Shown here in pieces: positions 1 through 8,547 of a stretch of 64,000 bases of DNA. This DNA comes from CAVTTH01 sp963737545 (lineage in GTDB: Bacteria; Verrucomicrobiota; Verrucomicrobiia; Chthoniobacterales; UBA10450). Position numbers and translations under genes: made by a program. Location: positions 558,001-622,000 of the forward strand of contig CAVTTH010000003.1 of assembly GCA_963737545.1 (NCBI GenBank). The letters run 5' to 3'. A model generated the notes under the pieces. The model was not told the DNA's origin. It searched no databases and saw only the letters and a program-made list of their open reading frames with translations. Positions within the stretch are counted from its first letter, which is position 1, and the number at the start of each line of letters is the position of its first letter.

Positions 1-1
1 C

Positions 2-247
2 TTCAAACTCATGCCGGGGCATCTCTCGGTCCTGACCTTGACGCATGCGGTCATTCTCGGATTGCTGCTCGGCTTCGCCGCGGTTGTCGGCGATCTCGCG
101 GAATCGATTATCAAACGCAGTACCGGTGTGAAAGATTCGGGAAATTTGCTGCCCGGGATCGGCGGCGCACTCGATCTCGTCGATAGCCTGCTTTTCACCG
201 CGCCGCTTTTGTTTTTCTATCTCCGGCTCGTCATTCGCGTTTCGTGA
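2..247 (+). CDS. cdsA: Phosphatidate cytidylyltransferase, C-terminal part (5' end outside window)
   Basis: Only the last ~81 residues are present; the gene starts before the window. The segment is hydrophobic and carries the CDP-diglyceride synthetase signature (IIKRSTGVKDSGNLLPG, then GGALDLVDS). CdsA makes CDP-diacylglycerol from phosphatidate and CTP in the inner membrane, feeding phospholipid synthesis. In the textbook signature the end reads HGGxLDRxDS; here the His and Arg positions are Ile and Val, while both Asp residues are kept. The stop overlaps the first codon of dxr by 4 bases (GTGA), and cdsA-dxr-rseP is a common bacterial gene order, which supports the call. Confidence 0.9.
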   Translation, partial: FKLMPGHLSVLTLTHAVILGLLLGFAAVVGDLAESIIKRSTGVKDSGNLLPGIGGALDLVDSLLFTAPLLFFYLRLVIRVS

Positions 248-1404
248 ACCAAATGAAACGAAAGCGCGTCGTTGTTCTGGGCGCGACAGGATCGATCGGC
301 GAGAGCGCGTTGAAAGTAGCGCGAGATATTCCGGAGCGGATGGAAATCGTCGGGCTCGCGGCGAAGAGCAATGCGCAAAAACTAGCGGCGCAAGCCAATA
401 AAGTCCGGCCGTCGGCGGTTTGCCTCGTCGATCAGACTAAACTGGCTGAGTTGCGAAGCGCGCTGAAATATGAACCGCGAATCTTCAGCGGTGCAGAAGG
501 ACTGAGCGAGATCGCGTCTCTCCCGGATGCAGAAATGGTTTTGGTGGCAGTGGTTGGAACCGGCGGATTGCGACCGGCGTTGGCTGCGATTGAAGCGGGC
601 AAAGATCTGGCCGTCGCGAGCAAGGAGATTCTCGTCATGGCGGGCGAGATTGTCATGGGCGCGGCGGCGAAGAAAAATCTTCGCGTGCTGCCGGTCGATA
701 GTGAGCACAACGCGATCTTCCAATGTCTGGACGGACGCACTTCAGAAGTTCGCCGACTGATTCTCACGGCATCCGGCGGTCCGTTTCGTGAGACGCCGGG
801 GCGGGACTTTGCTGCGATCACGCGCGAACAAGCGCTGCGTCATCCGACCTGGAACATGGGCCCGAAAATTACAATCGATTCCGCGACGCTCTTCAACAAG
901 GGGCTCGAGATGATTGAAGCGCGCTGGCTGTTCAATGTGGAAATGAAAAGGGTGGAAGTGGTGATTCATCCGCAGAGTATCGTCCACTCGATGGTGGAGT
1001 TCACGGACGGTTCGGTGCTTGCTCAACTCAGTCACTCCGATATGTGTTTCCCGATTCAATACGCCCTGACCTGGCCCGATCGCGTCCCGAATTCGTTGCG
1101 GCCGCTCGATTTTGGCAAGCTGCGGCAGCTGGATTTCGAAACGCCGCGCTACGACGATTTTCCGGCGCTCAATCTGGCCCGCAAAGCCGGCGAGACTGGC
1201 GGCACGTTGCCGGCGGTTTTGAACGCCGCGAATGAAATTGCAGTCTCAGCATTCCTCGATGGCAAGATTTCATTCCCGCGCATCTGGCAATTGGTCGAGG
1301 AAGTGATGAACCGGCATACCTCCGTTGCGCATCCTTCGCTCGATGCAATATTGCGGGCCGATCAATCGGCGCGGGAAGACGCCGGAAAATTAATCACGGA
1401 ATAG
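244..1404 (+). CDS. dxr: 1-deoxy-D-xylulose 5-phosphate reductoisomerase
   Basis: Second step of the MEP isoprenoid pathway: NADPH-dependent rearrangement and reduction of DXP to MEP in the cytoplasm. At 386 aa it has normal family length. Seen in the sequence: the NADPH-binding GATGSIG (residues 13-19), the metal site VDSEHNAIF with D152 and E154, TASGGPF, the segment HPTWNMG, NKGLE with E222, and HPQSIVHSMVEF. The GTG at 244 overlaps the cdsA stop; an ATG three codons downstream (253) is an equally good start. The stop overlaps the rseP start by one base, so the three genes are probably co-transcribed. ispG, a later enzyme of the same pathway, lies 2 kb downstream. Confidence 0.97.
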   Translation: MNQMKRKRVVVLGATGSIGESALKVARDIPERMEIVGLAAKSNAQKLAAQANKVRPSAVCLVDQTKLAELRSALKYEPRIFSGAEGLSEIASLPDAEMVLVAVVGTGGLRPALAAIEAGKDLAVASKEILVMAGEIVMGAAAKKNLRVLPVDSEHNAIFQCLDGRTSEVRRLILTASGGPFRETPGRDFAAITREQALRHPTWNMGPKITIDSATLFNKGLEMIEARWLFNVEMKRVEVVIHPQSIVHSMVEFTDGSVLAQLSHSDMCFPIQYALTWPDRVPNSLRPLDFGKLRQLDFETPRYDDFPALNLARKAGETGGTLPAVLNAANEIAVSAFLDGKISFPRIWQLVEEVMNRHTSVAHPSLDAILRADQSAREDAGKLITE

Positions 1405-2825
1405 TGTCGATGTTTGCCCATACTCTGCGCGTTGTCCTCATTGTCCTTGAGGTCCTGATTCTCTTTAACCTGCTCATCGCCGTGCATGAGCTGGGTCACT
1501 TTCTGGCGGCGCGCTGGCGCGGTCTGGTGATCGAGAAATTCGGCATCTGGTTCGGCAAACCGCTTTGGAAGAAAACCGTGAATGGCGTGCAGTATTCGCT
1601 CGGCTCGATTCCGTTCGGCGGTTTCGTCGCGCTGCCGCAGCTTGCGCCGATGGATATCATCGAAGGAGAAACGGAAACGGATCGCGCGAAATTGCCGAAG
1701 ATTTCCGCGTTGGACAAAATCATCGTCGCGATCGCGGGTCCGCTCTTTAGTTTGCTCCTCGCACTTTTCTTCGCAGGCATCGTTTGGGTCGTCGGACATC
1801 CGGTGAGCGAATCGGACATGACCACCGTAATCGGTTACATGGAGAGCGATTCGCCGGCTGCGAAGGCCGGGTTGCGGCCGGGCGACAAGATTCTTGAGGT
1901 GGATGGGCAACACGTGACGCGCTTCAGCGGAATGAATAACAGCGTGGTCTGGAATGTGGTTCGCAGCGAAGGCGAGACGATCCCGATCAAGGTCGAGCGT
2001 GACGGCAAGATGCTCACGTTTTCAGTCGTCCCGTACAAAGCAGAAACCCGGGGCTGGCGCCGCAAGAGTGTCCGCCAGGTCCTGATCTCGCCCGCAATCA
2101 CGCCGGTCATCGCGAAAGTGCGGCCAAATACACCGGCAGCCGCGGCCGGATTGAAGAGCGGCGACATTATCCGCGGTTACGACGATACTTCGATCTACAG
2201 TCCGCTCGCGCTGGCAGATTACATCGAAAAGAACGCCGGAAAACCAATGCGACTGCAGGTCGATCGCGGCGGCCAGAAATTGGAGGTGCCGATCACCCCG
2301 ACGATGTTACCGGGCGAAAAAGTGCCGCGCATTGGGATCGAATGGGACACGTCCGGCCAGATGTCCATCTCCCATCCGAATCCGGTCGAACAGGTGTACG
2401 ACAGTATCACCAGCACGCTGAATACGATCGAGGCAGTCGCTTCGCCGAAATCGGATGTGAAACTACAGCATCTTAGCGGCCCGGTCGGCATCGTGAGGAT
2501 TTATTACATGCTTTTTGAAAGCGATCGCGGCTGGCAGCTGGCGCTTTGGTTCAGCGTCGTACTGAATGTGAACCTTGCGATTCTAAACATGCTCCCCATC
2601 CCCGTGCTCGACGGTGGACATATCGTGCTCGCGATTATTGAATCGATTCGGCGCAAGCCGGTGAGCATGCGAATTCTGGAGTTCGTGCAAACGGGCTGCG
2701 CGGTCGTGATTATTGGCTACATGCTTTATGTCAGCTTTTTCGATGTCGGAGATTTGTTCGGCTCTCGGCGAGAACAGACGGAAGGGTCGACATCCACGAA
2801 ACCTGCAGCTACGCCGCAGCACTGA
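1404..2825 (+). CDS. rseP: Site-2 intramembrane zinc metalloprotease RseP
   Basis: Membrane-embedded protease of the S2P family, which in other bacteria cleaves anti-sigma factors after a first cut and clears signal-peptide remnants. The zinc motif HELGH is at residues 28-32 in the first membrane segment, and the third ligand motif, PIPVLDGGH with D403, is near the C-terminus. Between them lie two PDZ domains (about 145-210 and 230-295), as in E. coli RseP. At 473 aa it is close to the usual ~450. The start is GTG 1404, one base into dxr's stop; ATG 1410 is possible. It ends with a short polar tail. No rseA/rpoE partner is visible in the window. Confidence 0.95.
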   Translation: MSMFAHTLRVVLIVLEVLILFNLLIAVHELGHFLAARWRGLVIEKFGIWFGKPLWKKTVNGVQYSLGSIPFGGFVALPQLAPMDIIEGETETDRAKLPKISALDKIIVAIAGPLFSLLLALFFAGIVWVVGHPVSESDMTTVIGYMESDSPAAKAGLRPGDKILEVDGQHVTRFSGMNNSVVWNVVRSEGETIPIKVERDGKMLTFSVVPYKAETRGWRRKSVRQVLISPAITPVIAKVRPNTPAAAAGLKSGDIIRGYDDTSIYSPLALADYIEKNAGKPMRLQVDRGGQKLEVPITPTMLPGEKVPRIGIEWDTSGQMSISHPNPVEQVYDSITSTLNTIEAVASPKSDVKLQHLSGPVGIVRIYYMLFESDRGWQLALWFSVVLNVNLAILNMLPIPVLDGGHIVLAIIESIRRKPVSMRILEFVQTGCAVVIIGYMLYVSFFDVGDLFGSRREQTEGSTSTKPAATPQH

Positions 2826-2919
2826 TGGCGGTTGCATGGACGGTGGCCCGTCCCGATCCAATCTGTCGTCGAATCATTATGGCGGTGCGCTGCGTGTGAA
2901 TCGTGGATAAGTTAGGATC

Positions 2920-3258
2920 ATGAATTCAGGCATGACTACCACCGCCTTTAGCCTTGACGGGTATCGCGTAGTAAAAACTTTCGGAGTCGTTCGCGGAATT
3001 ATTGTGCGCTCCCGTTCCATCTTCGGGACGATCGGCGCGGGCCTGCAAACACTGGTCGGCGGCAACATCTCACTCTTTACGAGTCTATGCGAAAAGACGC
3101 GACAGGACGCGCTCGATCAGATGCTGGAACATGCGCGCGCTCTCGAGGCGAACGCCGTCATCGGTTTGCGCTATGACGCGACGGAGATCATGCAAGGCGT
3201 GACCGAGGTTCTTTGTTACGGAACCGCCGTGCTGGTCGAGCCAGTCGCGACCACGTGA
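2920..3258 (+). CDS. YbjQ/UPF0145 family protein
   Basis: A 112-aa cytosolic protein of the YbjQ family (UPF0145, 'putative heavy-metal-binding domain'), which forms small ring oligomers; its role is not established. The family features seen are the early YRVVKTFGVVRG strand, a GxxLQTLVGG turn, a helix with the conserved ALDQMLEHARALEANAVIG pattern, and the closing YGTAVLVEP strand. The start could also be the ATG at 2932. The stop TGA overlaps the ATG of ispG by one base, so translation of the two is probably coupled. Metal binding is not evident from visible residues. Confidence 0.88.
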   Translation: MNSGMTTTAFSLDGYRVVKTFGVVRGIIVRSRSIFGTIGAGLQTLVGGNISLFTSLCEKTRQDALDQMLEHARALEANAVIGLRYDATEIMQGVTEVLCYGTAVLVEPVATT

Positions 3259-5207
3259 TGCAGTACTGCGCTTCTCCATACGCTTATCAACGTCGCGTGA
3301 CGCGCGAGGTGATGGTTGGACACGTCGGTGTTGGCGGCGCGAACCCGATTCGCGTCCAATCCATGATCACTTGCGACACGATGGACACCGAGGCGTCCAT
3401 CGCGCAGACGATGGAGCTGGCGGACGCCGGCTGTGAGATCGTGCGAATCACCGCCCCAACGGTGAAAGACGCGGCTAGCCTCCAACATATCGTTAGGGGA
3501 TTACGGAAGCGCGGTTGCGATGCGCCAATCGTGGCTGACATTCATTTCAAGCCGGAAGCCGCCATGGAAGCGGCGAAGTGGGTCGAGAAAGTGCGGATCA
3601 ATCCCGGCAATTACGCCGACTCGAAGAAGTTCAAGATTCTCGAATACACCGACGAGCAGTACGCGGCCGAACTCGAGCGTATCCGACAGCGGTTCACGCC
3701 GCTGGTGCAGCTCTGCAAGGAACGCGGCATCGCGATGCGCATCGGCACGAATCATGGTTCGCTCAGCGACCGGATCATGAATCGCTACGGCGACACTCCG
3801 CTCGGAATGGTGGAAAGCGCGCTCGAATTTGCCCGCATCGCGCGCGATCTCGATTATCACGCCTTCATTTTTTCGATGAAATCGAGCAACCCGAAGGTGA
3901 TGATCAACGCCTATCGATTGCTCGTGGCGCGCTTGAATGAAGAAGGGGCCGACTGGAATTACCCGATTCATCTCGGAGTGACCGAAGCGGGCGAAGGCGA
4001 GGATGCCAGAATCAAGAGCGCGATCGGGATCGGTTCGCTTCTGGCTGATGGAATCGGCGATACGATTCGCGTGTCACTAACCGAGGACAGCATTCACGAA
4101 ATTCCGGTGGCGAAGGCGCTGGTGGCGATGATTCAGAAAACGTCCGACGTTCAAGGTCCAACATCCAACGTCCAACTTTCCTTTGACCCATTTTCGTATC
4201 AGCGGCGAGCGACTGAAACGATCGCGATGACGGCTGTTTCTGAACCAGAGGAGAAATCGAACGGTAACCAGGAAGACGCCGGACAGATCAAGATAGGCGG
4301 CGAGGAGTTAATGCGCGTCGTGATTCGCGAGGCGAATTTTGAGAAGATCGCGCACAAGATCAACCGGCTGGGCGATTATCAGCCAGAGATTATTTACGAA
4401 AAGGTGTCGATCGCGGAAGTCGATCCCCGGGACGACGAGGCGATTGCCGAATTGAACAAACGAGACGGCGCTCAACTCGTAACCGTTCGTGACGATGTTG
4501 ATTGGCCGGTGATCGCCGCCTTCCGATTGCTCGCCGCGAGGCTAGATCGACGTCATCCGATTCTCCTGAAAGACATACTCCCCAGTCATTCCGAGCAAAG
4601 TGCAGCGAAGCGAAACGGGGTCGAGGAATCCCGCGATGGAACCTTGATGGGTGCGCGATGGGACCCCTCGACCGCGCTCGGGATCACCGCATCTCCGAAG
4701 CAGGACGAGAATGATTTTCTTGCGACGCTTCTCCGGGCATCAACGAACGTCGGATCGCTTATCTGCGACGGAATCGGCGATGCAATTTTAGTGCAAGGCG
4801 AGGAAGCTCCGGGGCAAGCGCTTCGCCTGAGCTATAATATTCTGCAAGCAGCTGGCGCGCGGATTTTCAAAACCGATTACGTCGCCTGCCCCTCATGCGG
4901 CCGGACGTTGTTCAATCTGCAAACCACAACGGCGCGGATTAAGGAGGCGACCTTGCATTTGAAGGGCGTTAAGATCGCGATCATGGGATGCATCGTGAAT
5001 GGACCCGGGGAAATGGCTGACGCGGATTTTGGTTATGTGGGCGGCGCTCCGGGGAAGGTGAATCTTTACGTCGGGAAGACTCCCGTGAAGTTTAACATCC
5101 CGGAGGCGGAAGCGGTGGACCGACTGCAGGATCTTATCCGTGAGCATGGCAAATGGGTGGAACCGAGCGGGGAACCGATGATGACTTCGCATACGATACT
5201 TGGGTAG
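3258..5207 (+). CDS. ispG: 4-hydroxy-3-methylbut-2-en-1-yl diphosphate synthase, long three-domain type
   Basis: Converts MEcPP to HMBPP using a [4Fe-4S] cluster, the penultimate MEP-pathway step. The TIM-barrel domain (NPIRVQSMITCDTMD onward) is followed by a central extra domain, as in the plant/Chlamydia-type enzyme, and a C-terminal Fe-S domain with C544-x2-C547, C578 and the NGPGE motif (E585). The reading frame is open further upstream, to 3213, but ATG 3258 overlaps the previous stop and fits the family N-terminus; this gives 649 aa. Two stretches look foreign to the family. One is a repeat-derived piece near residues 295-308. The other is a longer piece near residues 443-478 that matches an intergenic-type palindromic repeat and stays in frame (separate entries). 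Confidence 0.95.
   Translation: MQYCASPYAYQRRVTREVMVGHVGVGGANPIRVQSMITCDTMDTEASIAQTMELADAGCEIVRITAPTVKDAASLQHIVRGLRKRGCDAPIVADIHFKPEAAMEAAKWVEKVRINPGNYADSKKFKILEYTDEQYAAELERIRQRFTPLVQLCKERGIAMRIGTNHGSLSDRIMNRYGDTPLGMVESALEFARIARDLDYHAFIFSMKSSNPKVMINAYRLLVARLNEEGADWNYPIHLGVTEAGEGEDARIKSAIGIGSLLADGIGDTIRVSLTEDSIHEIPVAKALVAMIQKTSDVQGPTSNVQLSFDPFSYQRRATETIAMTAVSEPEEKSNGNQEDAGQIKIGGEELMRVVIREANFEKIAHKINRLGDYQPEIIYEKVSIAEVDPRDDEAIAELNKRDGAQLVTVRDDVDWPVIAAFRLLAARLDRRHPILLKDILPSHSEQSAAKRNGVEESRDGTLMGARWDPSTALGITASPKQDENDFLATLLRASTNVGSLICDGIGDAILVQGEEAPGQALRLSYNILQAAGARIFKTDYVACPSCGRTLFNLQTTTARIKEATLHLKGVKIAIMGCIVNGPGEMADADFGYVGGAPGKVNLYVGKTPVKFNIPEAEAVDRLQDLIREHGKWVEPSGEPMMTSHTILG
4143..4181 (+). repeat. 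Short tandem-like repeat inside ispG
   Basis: The bases read as degenerate copies of a ~10-base unit around 'tccaacgt' (gacgttcaaggtccaaca, then tccaacgtccaac). This kind of unit is usually seen between genes. Here it lies in frame between the ispG barrel and its central domain and encodes the residues SDVQGPTSNVQ. It keeps the reading frame open. Confidence 0.55.
4584..4690 (+). repeat. Palindromic REP-like element inserted in frame in ispG
   Basis: The left arm contains gtcattccgagc and, after a spacer, gtcgaggaatccc. The right arm (gggacccctcgaccgcgct, then cggga) is nearly the reverse complement of the same consensus, so the element can fold into a long hairpin. The element is of the dispersed intergenic 'gtcattccgag...gaggaatccc' type. 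It adds roughly 36 residues (HSEQSAAKRNGVEESRDG and following) between HPILLKDI and the GSLICDGIGD motif of IspG without breaking the frame. Confidence 0.65.
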
Positions 5208-5260
5208 ACGCCCTGAATAGACCTGCGCATCTTTGCGTCAATCCTGGAGTCACTCAAAAC

Positions 5261-5503
5261 ATGAATATGAAACGATATCTAATGATCTTGTTGGGCGTTC
5301 TGCTCTGTGCGGGCGCGTTTACTCCGATGACCAGCGCGAAGGCAGCCGGGATCTATGTCGAAATCGGTGATCGGCCTTATTACAACCATGGCCCATATTA
5401 TTGGCGCCACGGCCATCGTTGGTACTGGGTCCCGGGACACTGGGCGTGGCGCCATCACCGCCAGGTTTGGATCCACGGATATTACGTCCGTCGTTACTAC
5501 TAA
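5261..5503 (+). CDS. Small secreted protein with YXWGXW-like aromatic repeats
   Basis: An 80-aa protein with a clear signal peptide: MNMKRYLMILLGVLLCAGAF, then a likely cut after SAKA near residue 28. The mature part is very rich in Tyr, Trp, His and Arg (YYWRHGHRWYWVPGHWAWRH), resembling the YXWGXW/WxxGxW repeat families of envelope proteins with no known function. The frame is open upstream to 5153, inside ispG, but ATG 5261 precedes the signal sequence. A strong terminator follows directly. A longer relative lies at 39739-40800. Confidence 0.72.
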   Translation: MNMKRYLMILLGVLLCAGAFTPMTSAKAAGIYVEIGDRPYYNHGPYYWRHGHRWYWVPGHWAWRHHRQVWIHGYYVRRYY

Positions 5504-5523
5504 CAGAGTCTAAATTCTTCCTG

Positions 5524-5555
5524 ACGCGCCGAAGCGAAAGCCCGGCGCGTTTTTT
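5524..5555 (+). terminator. Rho-independent terminator
   Basis: A perfect 8-bp stem (acgcgccg at 5524-5531 with cggcgcgt at 5543-5550) closes an 11-base loop and runs into six T residues. It lies 20 bases after the stop of the small secreted protein and should end the dxr-ispG transcription unit. Confidence 0.88.
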
Positions 5556-5735
5556 CTTTCCCGTCAAACCGACTCGGCTCCGCGGGGAAGAAAACTACTG
5601 CTGGTTTGTTCCTGAGGATTTGACTCTTGGGCCAGAGCCCTGATATTCCGCGCTCCTCCCGTGGACGTCAGGCACACACCTGCGAGTCAACTCCGGCAAC
5701 TTACGCAGTCGCCTGACGACAGCGAGGACGCTCTC

Positions 5736-7547
5736 ATGGACAAGATTCGCAACATCGCCATCATCGCGCACGTCGATCACGGGAAGACCACACTTGTCGA
5801 TCAACTGCTCCGGCAATCAGGAACGTTTCGCTCGAATCAGAAGATCGAGGAGCGCGTGATGGATTCGATGGACCTCGAGCGTGAAAAAGGAATCACGATT
5901 CGCGCGAAAAACGCCGCTTTCCAATGGAACGGCTACCGAATCAATATCGTCGATACGCCCGGACACGCCGATTTCGGAGGAGAAGTCGAGCGTATCATGA
6001 AGATGGTGGACGGCGTCTTGCTCGTAGTCGATGCGCACGATGGTCCGCAGGCACAGACTCGATTTGTCCTCCGCAAGGCGCTCGAGAACAAAGTGAAACC
6101 GATCGTCGTCATCAACAAGATCGATCGCGAAAATGCGCGCCCGCACAAGGTGCTCGACATGGTTTTCGATCTTTTCGTTGAGCTTAAGGCAAACGATGAG
6201 CAACTCGATTTTCCGATCATCTACGCCAGCGCGAAAAACGGTTTCGCCATGCGCGAGCTGCACGAGAACAACGAAGACATGACTCCACTCTTCGAATCAA
6301 TTGTCCAGCATGTGCCGCCGCCGACGATTTCGCAGGAGCCGCAGTTTCAGATGCTCGTTTCCAATCTCGATTACAGCGATTACCTCGGCCGCATCGCGCT
6401 TGGTCGCATCGTTAGCGGACGCGTCGCGGTCGGTGATTCGATTGTTTGCATTCATCGCGATGGACGCCGCGAGCGCGCGACGGTTACAGCGCTTTATACT
6501 TTTGCCGGGCTCGGGCAGGTGGAAGTGAAGCATGCGAGCGCAGGCGATATCATCGGTCTGACCGGATTCGAAGAGGTTTACATCGGCGAAACGCTGACCG
6601 ATCGCGAAGAGCGCGCTCCGATGCAATTTGTCGACATCGATCCACCCACGATTCGCATGCGCATTCTCGTGAACGATTCTCCTTTCGCCGGCCGAGATGG
6701 AAAATTCGTTACCGCCCGCCATGTTCGGGAACGTTTGATTCGCGAAACGCGAGGCAATGTCTCGCTCCAGGTGAACGACACCGAAACCGCCGGGGCGTTT
6801 GAACTCAACGCCCGTGGCGAAATGCAGATCGCCATCCTCGTCGAGCAGATGCGGCGTGAGGGATACGAGGTCATGGTGTCGCGCCCGGAAGTGATCTTCC
6901 AGCGCGGCGGAGACGGCAGTTTGCTCGAGCCGCTGGAAAACCTGTATGTCGAAGTGCCGAACGAGAATCTCGGAGACGTTCTGCAATCGATTGCTGGCCG
7001 AAAAGGCGAGATCGTCAGCATGGATCATCACGCCACTCGCGTTTCAATCGAAGCCATCATCCCGACGCGAGGGTTGATTGGTTTCGAGAGCGACCTGATA
7101 AATCTGACGCGCGGTGAAGGAATGATGAGTCATCTCTTCCGTGAATACGCGGCGTTCAAAGGCGAGATTGAAGGACGAAACCGGGGGGTGATGGTCTCGA
7201 TGGAACCGGGCACGAGCACGGCGTACGCGCTGAACAACATTCAGGCCCGCGGAAAACTTTTCATTGGTCCGCAGGAGGAGATCTATACCGGGATGATTGT
7301 GGGCGAAAACGCGCGGCCAGACGATCTGCCCGTCAATCCCTGCAAGGCGAAACATCTCACCAACATGCGCAGCCAGGGGGACGGGAAGGGCATCCAGTTG
7401 GAAGCGCCGCTGAAGATGAGCCTCGAGCGCGCCATCGAATACATCGGCGCCGATGAATTCGTGGAGGTCACGCCGAAATCGCTACGCCTCCGCAAACGCA
7501 TCCTTGACCCGACCGCGCGTAAGCGGGCGAGTGCTAACGCTGCCTGA
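5736..7547 (+). CDS. typA: Ribosome-associated GTPase TypA/BipA
   Basis: Translational GTPase of the EF-G/LepA superfamily, involved in ribosome assembly and stress or cold adaptation. The G1 motif AHVDHGKTT is near residues 10-18, followed by EREKGITI (switch I), DTPGHADFGGE (G3), NKID (G4) and SAK (G5). Then come the beta-barrel domain, the EF-G III/V-like domains and the BipA-specific C-terminal domain (TNMRSQGDGKGIQ). From ATG 5736 the protein is 603 aa, the normal length. An upstream GTG at 5661 in the same frame would add 25 unconserved residues, so I reject it. Confidence 0.96.
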   Translation: MDKIRNIAIIAHVDHGKTTLVDQLLRQSGTFRSNQKIEERVMDSMDLEREKGITIRAKNAAFQWNGYRINIVDTPGHADFGGEVERIMKMVDGVLLVVDAHDGPQAQTRFVLRKALENKVKPIVVINKIDRENARPHKVLDMVFDLFVELKANDEQLDFPIIYASAKNGFAMRELHENNEDMTPLFESIVQHVPPPTISQEPQFQMLVSNLDYSDYLGRIALGRIVSGRVAVGDSIVCIHRDGRRERATVTALYTFAGLGQVEVKHASAGDIIGLTGFEEVYIGETLTDREERAPMQFVDIDPPTIRMRILVNDSPFAGRDGKFVTARHVRERLIRETRGNVSLQVNDTETAGAFELNARGEMQIAILVEQMRREGYEVMVSRPEVIFQRGGDGSLLEPLENLYVEVPNENLGDVLQSIAGRKGEIVSMDHHATRVSIEAIIPTRGLIGFESDLINLTRGEGMMSHLFREYAAFKGEIEGRNRGVMVSMEPGTSTAYALNNIQARGKLFIGPQEEIYTGMIVGENARPDDLPVNPCKAKHLTNMRSQGDGKGIQLEAPLKMSLERAIEYIGADEFVEVTPKSLRLRKRILDPTARKRASANAA

Positions 7548-7577
7548 TTAACACGAGAATTTGGGCTTTCAGCACCG

Positions 7578-7606
7578 TTGACAAACGGTTTCCAGTGAGG
7601 TTGAAT
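7578..7606 (+). promoter_or_regulatory. Sigma-70-like promoter upstream of yebC
   Basis: TTGACA (7578-7583) matches the -35 consensus exactly. A 17-base spacer separates it from TTGAAT (7601-7606), four of six matches to TATAAT. It lies in the 180-base gap between typA and the yebC-like gene, leaving a leader of about 115 bases. Confidence 0.5.
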
Positions 7607-7727
7607 ATTTCTCGCAGTTTGCCTCCTCGCTAGCATTCCTCTTTCGAGGCGCGCCCGTTCCGAATCAGTCCGCGAACGCTGTTTGGCCAGGCAGCTGTTG
7701 TGGTTAAAAAAATAAGATTCCGCACCC

Positions 7728-8480
7728 ATGTCGGGACACAGTAAGTGGTCCAAGATTAAGCGCTTGAAAGGCGCAACCGATAGCAAACGCGGCGCTGTCT
7801 TCAGCAAGCTTTCGAAGGAGATCAGCATCGCGGCGAAAATCGGTGGCGACCCTGGCACGAACGCGCGCCTCCGCAGTGCGATCCAGGCGGCTCGCGCGGC
7901 CAGCATGCCCAATGACAATGTCGAGCGCGCCATCAAACGCGGGACGGGCGAAGGCGCTGAAGCGCAACATTTTGACGAAATCGTCTACGAAGGTTACGCG
8001 CCCGGGGGAGTCGCGGTCATTGTCGAGGCCGCGACAGACAATCGAAACCGCACCGCCGCCGAAATCCGCCGGATCTTCACCAAGAATGAAGGCAACCTCG
8101 GAACGAGCGGCAGCGTTTCCTACATGTTCCATAAAAAAGGACAGATCCGAGTCCCGCACGGAGCCGCTGACGAGGAGAGAATGTTTGAGCTTGCCATCGA
8201 AGCCGGCGCTGAGGAGTTGACATCCGACGAGGATTCGTATCTTATTACTACTTCCCACGATCAGCTCTACGCTGTAGCTGACGCGCTTAAAAACGCGGGC
8301 GTCACAACCGATGGGCAGAAGTTCACGTTCATTCCCGATACGACAGTTGCTGTCACCGATGAGGCTACCGCTCTCCAGATCTTGCGGCTGTGCGAGAGCC
8401 TCGAAGATGATGACGACGTTCAAAACGTCTATTCCAATTTAGATATTCCCGACGAACTGCTGGCCAGATTGCCAGCTTGA
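7728..8480 (+). CDS. yebC: YebC/PmpR family protein (TACO1-like)
   Basis: A 250-aa cytosolic protein of the YebC/TACO1 family, described as transcriptional regulators and as translation factors helping ribosomes through proline-rich stretches. The diagnostic N-terminus MSGHSKWSKIKRLKGATDSK is present, followed by the ARAASMPNDNVERAIKRG helix and the GYAPGGVAVIVEAATDNRNR motif. Length is typical (240-250 aa). It sits alone between typA and rho; no ruvC genes are adjacent, unlike in many bacteria. Confidence 0.95.
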   Translation: MSGHSKWSKIKRLKGATDSKRGAVFSKLSKEISIAAKIGGDPGTNARLRSAIQAARAASMPNDNVERAIKRGTGEGAEAQHFDEIVYEGYAPGGVAVIVEAATDNRNRTAAEIRRIFTKNEGNLGTSGSVSYMFHKKGQIRVPHGAADEERMFELAIEAGAEELTSDEDSYLITTSHDQLYAVADALKNAGVTTDGQKFTFIPDTTVAVTDEATALQILRLCESLEDDDDVQNVYSNLDIPDELLARLPA

Positions 8481-8547
8481 TAAATGAAGTAGCCGCGCGA
8501 GCTCGCGGCAGATGCCATCACGGCAGCGACAATAAATCTCTCTCATT

